From Otis tarda (taxonomy: Eukaryota; Chordata; Aves; Otidiformes; Otididae), in assembly GCA_026413225.1 (NCBI GenBank), contig CM048555.1, positions 81,971,785 to 82,035,784 of the forward strand: DNA of 64,000 nucleotides, written 5' to 3'. The position numbers and the translations under genes were made by a program. Below are positions 33,026-44,541 of the stretch, in pieces. Numbering within the stretch: the stretch's first letter is position 1; every line of letters starts with the position of its first letter. Below the pieces are notes generated by a model, which was not told the DNA's origin, made no database searches, and worked only from the letters and a program-made list of their open reading frames with translations.

Positions 33026-35448
33026 ATTCTGCATGCAGTGGACATTCATACGCATCACCACGTAGGAAAACTCAGGTCTCCACTAGGCTGGAGCCACCTC
33101 TTCTTTTGCAGTTGATTTTTATTCCCCTTTTAGGTTTTTTCCTATGCATTGGGATGAGAGCTGCGGTGGGTTTGGGAAGGAGAGGAAGAGGGAAGCATGC
33201 TGACTCCTGTTTTCCAAGAAAACGTATGTAAAAGGGGATATTAACCAAGTTATAAATATAGAAATGAAAGCAAAAGTGTCACCTCGCTGAACAATGGGGG
33301 CATTTATGGGATAAAGTTACCACAAATTAAGGGCTGGCACGAGCTGACTTGGGATCATAATTTATAGCGTAGCCTAAATCCTGGCTCCCGGACAAGTGGG
33401 ACAAAGTTGAGTTCATTGTGAAAGTTTCTATTTTCGTACCACAGGCAGGGTGAGCCCAGCGAGCAGTGGAAGAAATGACTTGAGGGACCTGGGGGAGGCT
33501 CAGCCTACTTTGCAGTATTTGTTAGTCCTACCCAGAACTTTTCTCATGAAGAGGGAAGCCCCAAGTTGGATTAAGGCTGGATGACCTGCATGACCTGCTG
33601 GTAGAGCTAGGATTCGAGGAATGGTGAGTCCCTCCACGCATTCAGCTGGGGTTTAACCCAAGGAAGCACATTTAGGAGCAATGAGCCTCTTACCTGTGCT
33701 GACCACCGCTTAACATGACAAATCTCACCCAAGGATGTTCATGGTGACATCCTTCCCAAGGAAAGGGGTGGAAATGAGGCTGCAGGCTCAGCTCAAGAGA
33801 GCGTTGCATGGACGTACAGCAAGAAATAAGAAACGGCTGCTTCAGGTGGAAATCCACCCTGCCCAAATTCCACTAGCGCAAGCGGTGTTTGCAGCAGGAT
33901 TGCTTAGCAAACACTAGACCAGAGGAACCAGATGAACTAAATTCCTCCTCCAGGTCCTCCAACTGCCAATACCAAGATGATGGACAGCCTAAAGGTGGTG
34001 GGATGCGGTCATGGATGAGGCCCTGTTGTGCTTGGTGCCGTATAAAAGCTCTGCCCTGGGGAGAACTGAGTCTGTATTTGAGACAAAAGGTTTCATCAAG
34101 GAGACCAAAGACCATGGTGAAACGAGGAGCACACATTGGCTAGTGTGAATAGCAGCAGACCAGCAGCCCATGTGCTTTCGTAGGAAACACAAGGTTTGCA
34201 GAGGGATTTTAGGAAATAAAATAGGGGAATTTTCAGAGATCCACCCCTGGTAAAACTCACACTCTCTCCTGTGTTCACCATGGAGAACATTACGAGATCC
34301 ACCACTGCTTTGCGCAATCCTTCGGTTTAGGGGTGACCACTTCCTGAGTCTGCATCCCTTGGCAACAGAGGTGGGCCATCCCCTCTTCCAGGTGTAATGG
34401 GATTTCAGGGCTGTAGCAATAAAATAACATCAGTAGTAGGAACATCAGTGCCTCTACGTGTTCCCTCCTCGGCCTCCATGCTGCCCTTGCCCCAGTTTCT
34501 CCTGCCTGAGACAAGAGGAGGCAAAGTATTGAGTCTTCTGTGAGGGTTTAGGATACAGGTGCAGACAGCTCTCCATCGTGGTTCACAGCTACTGCCTTTA
34601 CCATCCAGAACAAATCTGAGCAAAGACTTTTATATTATATAAACCATAAAGCACTAATAAGACCAATTTTGTGGCTTTGCTTTTATTTTTTATAATGAAA
34701 AGGTAAAATCTCAACACAGATTTGTAGCAGCCAGATGTATATGTGCAGCGATTTTATTTAGCTGAAAATCAAGACTGATTTAAGCATGGCTACTTGCCAG
34801 GGGTATTAAAAACCGCTAAAATCAAGCTCAGCTACTGGGCTCTAAAAATAGCATTTGCTGATAAATTCCATGTTTAATACCAGCCTCCTAGGGGATATTT
34901 CTCGGGTGTTGTCTGCCTCAGGCCGAGGTGTGTGGGGTTACCCAGGTGAACAAGTTACGGGCTGGTGAGGTGATGTCTCACGGCCTAGCCACCTTGCGCA
35001 CCGAGCCCGAATGGCAATTTCGAAGGTGGGTCTGGGCTGACGCCACTCCCGAGGATGCCAGACACCACTCCGTCTGCTCGCAGCAGCAGCAGCAGCAGCC
35101 AGGGTAGAGTCACAGTAAGTACTACGTGCCCACAGGGATGGCGGAGAAGGAGGGGGAGAAAAAGCAAATTGTGTCTGGAACCTGACCTCATTGAGCAACT
35201 ATGGGTTGTCAAACTTCATGGACGTTCACTGCAGAGACAACGAGACTGGAGGCTTCCGTGGGAGCTGGGATTCTCAGGGAAACACTGCATCAGTTTAATC
35301 TCTTAACACTGCTTCAGGTTAATATTTATACAGGCTTGAAGGGTCTCACGCTCCTGGACAGAACTGTCCAGGAATTCCTGGACAGGGTGCAAGAGAAGGA
35401 AAGAAGAGATGTTATCTTCTGATGGCCACCCCTTACTTGCTTTGCTAG
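33026..35448. other. Non-coding stretch, MIR-like trace and CAG run
   Basis: No gene was recognised. A possible reversed MIR trace lies at 33,580-33,630 ('gtagagctaggattcgagg'). A (CAG)6-type run lies at about 35,081-35,100. Confidence 0.4.
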
Positions 35449-35570
35449 CATAGAATCACTCAATGGTTTGGTTTGGAAGGAACCGTTAAAGCCCATCCAG
35501 TCCAACCCCCCTGCAAGGAGCAGGGACATCTCCAACCAGATCAGGTTGCTCAGAGCCCCAGCCAACTTTG
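35449..35570 (-). mobile_element. CR1 LINE fragment, 3' end, short
   Basis: The plus strand reads 'catagaatcactcaatggtt', 'tttggaaggaaccgttaaag', 'cccatccagtccaacccccc' and 'ccaaccagatcaggttgctc'. It breaks off after 'agccccagccaac'. Confidence 0.93.
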
Positions 35571-38500
35571 CTTTAGATTAGAGCTGCAATGGTTTGGATC
35601 AAATGTTCACCTAGCGCAGCATCCTCTTTCCTGCAGAGGCCGTAACAAATGAAAGCAGAGAGAATCAGAGAATCTAAGAAGGTGGCACATGTTGCATGGG
35701 TTGTCTTCTGGTTAAGTCCTCCAAGCACCTGGCCCTCAGCAGGTGAAGGATTTATGAAGCAAGAGTTTCTCTTTAGATCATGGTGTAGTTGCTGTTTCCA
35801 TTAAGGCACAGAAAATGAGCAGATGACCACTGGAAGTAGGATGAAATTCAAACTAAACCAAGGAAGCAGCCCTTCATACACGGCAGAGTCAACATGGGCA
35901 GTGGAGCTGTGAAAACCACAGGGTTACATGGCTCCTGGGGATGACAGGATGAGTTCATGGAAGAAAAACCCATGGAGATCTGTTAAATACAAAGATGTCA
36001 TCCCTCTCACAGGAATTCTCTGATTTGCAGATCACTGGACTCAAGGAGATTGCTTTGCAAATATATTCCTCTGTGCTTACTCTGATATCACCCTGATGTT
36101 ACCGGCTGGTCTAACCTAACAGAGTTGCACCTTTGTCCTTGTTTTCATGACAATAGGAAATGCCCTTGAGCTTGGCAAGTCACTCCTCCCAATGTGCCTC
36201 ATTCCCCACGTGTCGTCTCAGAGCTGTAACACTTCCTCGCCCGGGACCGGTGATTTATTGGAGAATCCAGAAAGGGGAATGACTCAAGGCTTGAGAAATG
36301 CACCTTGCATGGCCAGGAAATTAAAAAAAAAAAAAAAAAAAATTATTTAATTTAGTCAAGATGACTGGTAACTTTTCACCTATTTTTAAGGATCAAAAAT
36401 AGCCCAAATTAGCTGTTTGGCCTCCACCTATGCTCAGCAGGAGAGATCAGCAGCTTCAGAAGGCCAAAGGCTTGAACTTGATCTGCAGCTTGTGTTCCTG
36501 CAGCCTCCAGGCACGAGGAACCAAGGGTTGCATCGGGGTGTCTCCAAGCCCGGCGGAGGTCGATCCTCTGCTCCCGAGGTTTCCTGCTCCATTCCTTGCT
36601 CCTTTTGCAATGAATCACACTCTTTTTTAAATTATTTCAGGGCGGACAACTAGAAGCTACGTTTTGGTTTTGCAAACTCAATAAAGGTTTTCAAGCAGAG
36701 TTAGTTCTACCGTCTGAAAAGAAAATGGAACTTTTTGTTTCAAGTCAAAACCAAATGCTGTGCTACATTACACACACGCTTTCTTTTTTGTTTTATTTTG
36801 TTTTTCAGGCTCAAAAAGCCTGAAAACGATTCTTTGTTTTCCACACCAGAAAATAAAATTTCCTAATCTACTCCAGCCCCCAGTTTTTCGGGTCATTTGC
36901 TGAAAAGAAAGATTCATTATTCGCCTATCTCTGTGTGCTATAAATCAACTCCACCGCTGCTTAGAAGAATCTGAACTTCCTTGGATTGCCTCAAAGTGGG
37001 CATTTGCACAAATTCTTGCACACAACCCGTGTGCCATGGCTGCTGCCTCGGCGGTGGAGATTCTTCCTTCTTTTCCTGGATTTGCCGGCAGGACCCTCCA
37101 AGCCAGACCGAGTTCCCTGTCACTAGGAGGGTGCAGGCTCGTTTTAAACCCGCAGCAGAGAATTCCTGACTGCGGAGATGTAACCTGGGAGCTCCGTGAA
37201 CTCCTCTTTTTGCTCTTTTTGGGTGAGCAGACAAACCCACCGCGACGGTGGTGCCTGGGTGGAGTGGGAAGGAGCGGTAGGAAACTGCTGGGAGGGCAGG
37301 GGAGGAACGTGGGATGGGAGGAGATGCAGGGGAAGAAGCTGAAAGCCACGAAGACATGGAAGGTGGGGATGAAAGAAGGGGAGAACAGCTCAGAAAAATG
37401 CTTTGAACAGTACATGATGATCAAGTATTTGAAGAAAGAACAAAATTAAGAAAAAATTAGATGTTTGGCTGCTCTGTAATGTCAAATTTTGCCCTTTTTT
37501 CTCTATTCAAAACCCCCATTCAGGTCAGGGCTGCTGTTCAACCTCCAAAGCAATGAAGCTGAGCAAACTCCTCAGCCAAACTCCCTGGCTGGCACACCGG
37601 AACCAAAACACCAGAGAAAGAGGCAGAGGGGAAGGGAAAAATGTTACCGACACTTTCTCAGCTGGAAAAAAAAAAAAAAAAAAATAAAAATTAAAAAAAA
37701 AAATTACTAGGTCCAACAAATGTGAGTGGCAAAATTTTGGAATAACTTTGGCAGCCTAAAAGGTGGGAATTTCTGTCCACTGGCTTTCAAGAGAACCCAG
37801 CACAAGTCCCAGTGAGGGGAGGTGAAACCTGCTTGCACCAGTTACCTGCAGCCTACTGGGGTCCAGTGTCCAGAACCTTTGAGCACAAGATCACTGGTGG
37901 GCGGATCCCCACCCTGGGACCCCAGCTGGAAATGCCGCTGGCTTACGGGGCGGTGGAGTCGTCCCTTTGCTCCAAGTTGAGCTTGCTGTTCTTTTTCCCT
38001 GCTTCCCAAAAGCAGCCCTGAAATCTGGGATCGATTGTCCACGTGGAATCGGGGATGGAGTTATTTCAAGGATTGCTGGACCCATCCAGTTGGGATCCCT
38101 GGAGAGTTAAGGCAGCTTCCGAGCTCCTTCCTCCTGCCAAAGCGGCGGGGAGCATCCGAACCTGGCTCGGCATCCTTGGGAGCCTCCCGTCTCGTACCTC
38201 TGTGACGAGGCGAAGGGTACACATACTCCAAACATATCGAGCCATGGTGCTTGGGATGCGTTTCTGCTTGCGATCGCACGTTTCCCACGGTGGCGTTCGG
38301 CCTTGTGCACAGCCTACTAACTTCGTCAGACAAGAGCGTTCGCATTACAGCGGCCAGAGGCCAAACACGATGCCGTGGTGTAAATGCCAAACCCTTCAGA
38401 AAGGGCAGAAAGCATACGCAGATGAAATGTGAAAAGGGCTGTGGTTAGAAGGGAGATTCTTGGACATATCAGTCACTCCAAAAATGTACTCAAGATGCTA

Positions 38501-41500
38501 TAACAGCAGCAAATTATGGATTTTTCCTTCTTTTTTTTTTTTTCCCCTCTTTTTTCTTAACCCAGGCCATAGTACTGAAAATTCCCTGCCTGAAAACCTT
38601 CTGGTTGCAGCACGATGGGAGCTGAACGTGCTCTTTGTGTGACAGTAACGGCTATGCTTCCACTGGATTAAGTGGCATTAAACTGTGGCTTATTTGACCT
38701 TTGTGTTTAGGAACAGTGAACCTAAACAGTACGCTCCTCGCACCATAGGTCAGGAAAAGAGCAGGGATGGCAGAGCCAAGAGCTGAACCGAGCTCCCCTC
38801 AAGGACAACCCAGAGCCTCTCTGCTTTTGGACAATGGAAAACACCCTTCCAGGCTAAACTCTTGTGCAAAAATAAAACATCTGTAGTGCTGGAAGACAGA
38901 TATTCCATTGGAAAAGAGGAGAGAGAGAGTAGGAGACAGAAGAAGGGGATTTGTTCCTTTAGCCCAGCTTGGTTTTCTCCTTGGATGGGTTGGAGATGAG
39001 GTGCTCCTGGGTGACACAGCACATCCCATCCTCATCGCTCTCGCACCAGCGAGGGCACGGTGCACAGCAGGCAGGTGAACCCTCCTCCCCCAAAATGTGG
39101 ACACGTACATCCCGAATAACCTTTCCCCCCCTTCCATTCCACCAGCACAGACCTCGTCTGCACGCAGCACCAGGGAAGCAAGAATCGGAAACGTTTCGGC
39201 GTCAACGTCCGTTCCACATGGCCACAGGACATGAGACAAACAGAAGCCAGGCTCGGAGGTAAAGAGTAAAACAGGGGGGGCCGTGGACTACAGGGCAACA
39301 AATGTTATTTGTTTACCTTCCCCGCCAATAAAATCCCAACAGCAAATAATGAATGGAGCTTGCAAATTAGTCACTAGAAATCACTTAACTCGTAAAAAAT
39401 TATTAGCCCAGAAACAGAGGTTTGGAGGAAAAAAAAAGGTGAAAAAAGCCAGAGGAGCTCTTGTCTTCAGACAAATGGTTTTTTACACTGAAATTAATGG
39501 GGGTCGTGTCAGGGCATGGAAACCATATAAACCAGAGCAGAGAGGGGAAAACTCTTACTGAGGAAGCCAAGATGAAGTGAAGTTGGATTTGGGTCAAGTA
39601 AGCATTAAAACACTGTCAAGAAACTTGACTTTTTAGCCAGAAAATCAAATTCCAGATAGAAGCACAGATAGGTTCTGGTTTTTTAAAGTCAAAATCCAGC
39701 ACGAACAGACGATACTCAACCACGGCTCTGCTATTGCGGGGCTAAAAATAGCTTCCTTGTTTAACACGTCTCACGGGTCCGTAGGTGTTTTTAAGCATTG
39801 CAAGACTGTTCAGAGCAAATATCTTTAAGGAGTGATCCGTTATGCCCATCCTATAGCTCTCTGCATCTATTGCCCCAAGTGATTTGGGGATGCAATCTCT
39901 GTTTTCAGGCATAATTTACACGCACAAGCACCTTAGAGGTGCCGGAATGAGGACCGGGCATGGCGTTGGCCGCTCCTGGGACTCCACTCTTCAGCTGCCA
40001 AAGTCCGGTCCTGAAGTGGGATGGGGATTCATAACTCACGCAGGGAGATCTGAGACACTGACCTTGCCTCCATGAAGAAAATAGCTAGAAAGTATTTTGA
40101 TTTCTAGCACTTCCATTTAATTTGTTTCCATTTAATAAGAAGAAAATCAACCACTACAACGGTTCAGTAATGATTTAAGAAGCTGGGTTTTTTCCTCTCT
40201 ATTTTTCTTTTTTTTTTTTCTTATTTCCTCTTTCTTCTTCCCAAAGGTCACGCTCAGGGCATAGGAAACAGCCTAAAGGTGGGAATTATCTCAAACAGCC
40301 TCTTGAGCAAGTTTACCCCATAATTTACTTTGCAACAGGTATTTACAAAGCAGCAGGGAACGGCACCCAGGCTCAGAAACGGGCCAGATTCCCATGGCAT
40401 CCAACTGTGATTATTCACTAGCTGTGACCCTTCAGGGAAAAAGGAAAAGGAGAGAGGGGGGGAAAAATTTTAAACTGCATTACCTTACACAATTAAAGAT
40501 ACCACTTACCACAGATTGTCTGGATCTGGCTTTTCGTATGAAATCTCAGTTACTCTGAGAGTGCATTCTTTTCTTTTTCTTGGGGGATGGGGAGGATAAA
40601 ATTGCAAGCAGGCCTCCAAAACTTTGTGCACCACAAAGCTGTTTTGAAACTTAAGTCCTCTACACCAGCAACTGCCTACTGTACCCAGAGCCACAGATGC
40701 CTCCTGGCCTTGCTTTAAATTAAACCCAGGCTTTGCTTTTCATTCTCGTCTTAAACCCCTGCTGCAAATTGACAAACAATGCCCTTTGCCAACAGCTGCT
40801 AACAATGCTGCTAATGAACATTCATCAGGAAGGAATAAACAGAGGAAGATGAAAAAAAAAAAAAAAAAAAGCTTGGGGGAGAGGGAGAGTTTTCCCTGGG
40901 GTTGCAGTTGTCTCTGCGGGCATTACTAGAGTTCATCGTTTTTAGCTCAAAACCAGCAGCTCTCCTTTGCAAGAGCAAACTGGAGCAAGGGGGAGAAATT
41001 CTGTGGGCGCTCCGTAGCCTTGAGCTCTTCCCCCGTCACAGGCCACCAGTGGGACGATGGGATGTGGGAGTTTTTGCAGACTTCAGGTGGCTGCCGAGGG
41101 ATTTTGCTGGGTCCCAGCCAAACTGAGCAGTGGTTTAATTCTGAACCAGAAAGGCCAGCATGGCTTTAGTGCAGCGTAGCTGACTCCTGGTAAAGCCGTG
41201 CCTTCGGCTGGTTTGGGGTGTCTTATGTGAAAGAAGAAAGGTGGTGGTGAAAGATGAACGGTGCAAGGTAGGAGTAAAACTGTCCCGTGCAGGAGACCCA
41301 GGAGGTCTGTGGGTTCACACAGTGCTAGGCGTGATGGAAACACAATCGATGTGCCAATGTGAATGCAAGGTCTCCTGGTGCTTTTAGAAGATGAGAAAAC
41401 CCAGGAGCTACATGAACCGGGGTCAAGCTTTCAAAAAAAAATCCTTAGTGCCTGAGCCTTTTTTTTGGACACTGTGAACTGAAGCACCATGAAGGTAAGT

Positions 41501-43381
41501 GTGGATGTGCTGGTCAAACTGAACGTCTCTTAGCCCAGTGTTTTCTCTTTCATTGTGGCCAAAAGCAGATGTCCCAGGCAGACTGTGAGACCAGGGCAGG
41601 CATAAATGACGCCCCAGAGCAGACTCGAGGCCAGGTTGACGTTTTCATCCAGTTCGTAGGGAAGCCACAGGGCTGATGTGCAGCAAAGAATGGTCACGGG
41701 TCCTTTCCAGAAGAAACCCCTGTATTATCCATTGGGATTTGATGGAAGCACTCCTTGCACTGAATTTAAAGGCAACCTACAAAGCTTGAAAGCTTGTTGA
41801 CACATTTGAAGACTGCTGTGGGATTTAGGCCGTTAGGTCCACCTTAGATCTGGTGACAGCAGCCTAGACAAACCCCGTGGGTGTCCTAGAGGAACAGCAA
41901 TGGAAGGGCATTGGTCTCAGAAAAACTGATCCCTGCTATTTCAAGCACCACATCACAAAACCTCGTTCCAGATGTATCAGCCTCTGGCTTTCTAGCAGCC
42001 AGTTTGTGCTGCTTCATGTGCCCTTCAAAGGGTCTTGATTCACCTGGTGCGGGCAGGTGTTGCACGACCCAGAGATCACAGTGTGTGGGAAGACATGGCC
42101 AGCTAACTCTTATCAGTCTTGGGATGCCTGAAAATACTTTCAGAGGGCCCTTGGAAGATGGTCTGTCTCAGAAGGTACTATAAGTTGGGAGGTCATTTGT
42201 TCAGATGCTCTGAGAGGGATTGTCCCAAAGACGGAAGAGGAGAAATGAGCCCCTGGATGAAACCCAGCTATGTCTATCTGGCATAGGATTTCCTGCTGCA
42301 ACACCAGATATAGCTATTTTTTTGTTATTATGGTCTGTTCAACACTAGAGGGGGACTGTGCTTTACTGGGACTCCCAGGAAGTTTCTCGGTACACCCAGG
42401 AGCCTTGCCTGGGACATCTCCTCCCACGGTTCCTGGCTGTTCCATTCCGGTGAAATCTATCTGCTGCTCTTTTCTCAGCAGAGGAGGATTTCTCTCTGTG
42501 TGCCATTTTTTCCCATTCCTCTGGCAGTATCTACCAAGCCACAGACTTTAAATGCCGGCTGGATTTTTGTTCTCGTTCCCAGGGCAAAAAGATTTACAAG
42601 GAGAACTAAAGAACTGGTAATATCTCATCTTGGATGATAATGATTCGAAGGGACATTGCTCTTGTGCTGTCTCCAGCAGCTAGGTAACTATCAGCCCTTG
42701 GGATAGGTCAGAGGTCAGAGACTTTTTATGCATTTTAATTTGCATTCCAATATTTATGTAAAATCCACTAATTGAGGACAATTTTGCAGTCACTTTCTGT
42801 GGATTATTTTGTTGGCAGGAACATTCAAAGAACAGCTGCTAGGAAGTCTTGTCTGCAATGAAATTTCTGAATTTTCAATGTATTCCTCCTAATTACGTTA
42901 CAACTCCTTCACTAGAAAAATAGGCTTTTGTCCCCCTGGTGTCAGAGTGACTAACTTTATAACCCATAAACCAAAATACTGACTGACTAAGACCCATAGG
43001 ACTCATGACACAGAGCTTAGGAAACAGGGAATGCGTGAGCCTGGAAATCCTCAGTCATTTGTCACACGCTTGGTCTGGAAACTGCCTGCACCTGACCTGC
43101 ATTACACACCCGTCCTGACCAGCCGGATCCATCTCCAAGTTGGGGTATGTGCAGCAACATCATCCCACAAGCGACAACAGAAGCTCCGAAAGATGGTCAG
43201 GATCACGTGGAGGGTCATCATGTAGAAGGTCTGCCCCACTGCTCCCCTCCCCAATGCTGAAACCACAAGACTCCACCAGACTGGGAGTCTTTGGACTCTA
43301 ACATCTATAGTTCTTTGGCGTTGCACTCAGCCAGATGAGGAGAACCAGCCTGGGCCTGGGGTGAACATCTCATTTGCTGCA
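35571..43381. other. Long non-coding stretch with homopolymers
   Basis: No gene was recognised. Simple runs: A19 near 36,323-36,341, A-rich near 37,665-37,701, T-rich near 38,529 and 40,208, A21 near 40,852-40,870, and G8 near 39,274. A possible reversed MIR relic lies at 38,745-38,825 ('ggatggcagagccaagagct', 'gaac'). A block at about 40,735-40,850 looks like a possible conserved element. Just before the LTR at 43.4 kb, about 43,220-43,320 has an LTR-like feel but no firm match. Confidence 0.4.
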
Positions 43382-43840
43382 TTGCCTTGGTTTTGGCTGA
43401 GATGGAGTTAATTTTCCTCTCAGTGGCTGATGTGCTTTGGATTTTGTATGTGAAGAATGTTGATAAACACACTGACGTTGACAGCTCTTTCTGAAGAGAC
43501 CAAGGTCACTGTCTGGCTTCCCAGGTTTCGCTAACATGCAGGTACCGGAAGCTGGGAGGGATACAGCCAGAATAGCTGACCCAAACCGGCCAAAGAGAGT
43601 GTTCCACGTCATAAATGTCACGGTCAGTACTGAAGTCGGAGGTGGGCTGGTGAGCTGTATTTATTATTATTATTATTATTATTGATTATTATCTTTTCCT
43701 TTGCTGTCCTAGTAAACTCTCTTTATCTCAACCCATGAGTTTTCTTTTCTTCCTGATTCTCCCCCCCACCCCCTGGGGAGGGTGAGGGTGATGGAGCAGC
43801 TGTGTGGTACTCGGTTGCTGACTGCAGCTAAACCACGACA
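43382..43840 (+). mobile_element. Solo LTR, avian ERVL-type
   Basis: The plus strand begins near 'ttgccttggttttggctgag', continues with 'gagttaattttcctctcag' and 'aagctgggagggatacagcc', then an ATT/TTA microsatellite (about 43,661-43,692), 'taaactctctttatctcaac', and ends 'gcagctaaaccacgaca'. The order and the ACGACA end match the common avian ERVL-class LTR. No internal ERV region is attached. The 5' edge is uncertain and I could not find a convincing target duplication, so the 5' end may be truncated. The LTR fragment at 5944-6110 is from the same family. Confidence 0.82.
43661..43692. repeat. (TTA)n microsatellite inside LTR
   Basis: About eight TTA/ATT repeats with one interruption (gattattat), lying inside the solo LTR. 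Confidence 0.9.
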
Positions 43841-44373
43841 GGCGTGAGCAATGAGACCGTGGGCAGAAACGGCTCGGAGAGCGTGCAGCAGGAGTGACGC
43901 TGTTGGTAAGCCAAAGATTTTTAGGGCTGAACTTCCTTGCTGCAAGCTACAGTCTTCACTTTGTTATCGGCCACCCTTATAGCGGCTGTTCCTCTGCTCA
44001 GGTGCTCACTGGTAGGGGACCAGGGAGGCAATAAGACACGTGGTGAGGTCGTCTCTTGAAGGTGGATTCGCCAGGCCGAGCGTTGGGCAGTTCAGTCCCC
44101 ACCCCATGGCCTGATGTGGCCACTCCTTGCTGTACAAACTACGACGGCACAGTCCTCTGCGTGGCAGAAGTCATCACTCGAGTGGCCACAGGAAGAAAAT
44201 GGTCGGACACTTTTTTCCAGTCTCTGCAGAGGGTAAAAGCAGTGCTGCTTGGTGGAAAAACAATTGTGAAGCTGAGAGGCCTGCTGCCACTGCTCCATCT
44301 TCTCTGCTGCTTTGTTCTCTCTTTTTCCTCTCTGCTTTGCCTGTCAGTTTTGTGACTTGGGGCAGAGTAGCTC
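43841..44373. other. Non-coding spacer
   Basis: No gene or named repeat was recognised between the solo LTR and the next CR1. Confidence 0.45.
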
Positions 44374-44541
44374 CAGAGAAGTGGTGGATGCCCCATCCCT
44401 GGAAACATTCCAGGCCAGGTTGGCCGAGGCTCTGAGCAACCTGATCTGGTTGGAGATGTCCCTGCTCCTGGCAGGGGGTTGGACTGGATTACCTTTGAAG
44501 GTCCCTGCCAACCCAAACCATTCTGTGATTCTGTGATTCTA
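44374..44541 (+). mobile_element. CR1 LINE fragment, 3' end, sense
   Basis: The plus strand reads 'agagaagtggtggatgcccc', 'ggaaacattccaggccaggt', 'ctgatctggttggagatgtc', 'ggcagggggttggactgg', then 'aacccaaaccattctgtgat' with the tail unit repeated ('tctgtgattctgtgattcta'). Confidence 0.96.

Noticed and set aside
43220..43381. Possible second LTR or internal ERV sequence before the solo LTR
   Set aside because: Some LTR-like phrasing but no terminal motifs, PBS, polypurine tract or protein trace that I can defend.
43364..43845. Target-site duplication around the solo LTR
   Set aside because: No matching 4-6 bp repeats at any plausible 5' edge; the edge itself is uncertain.
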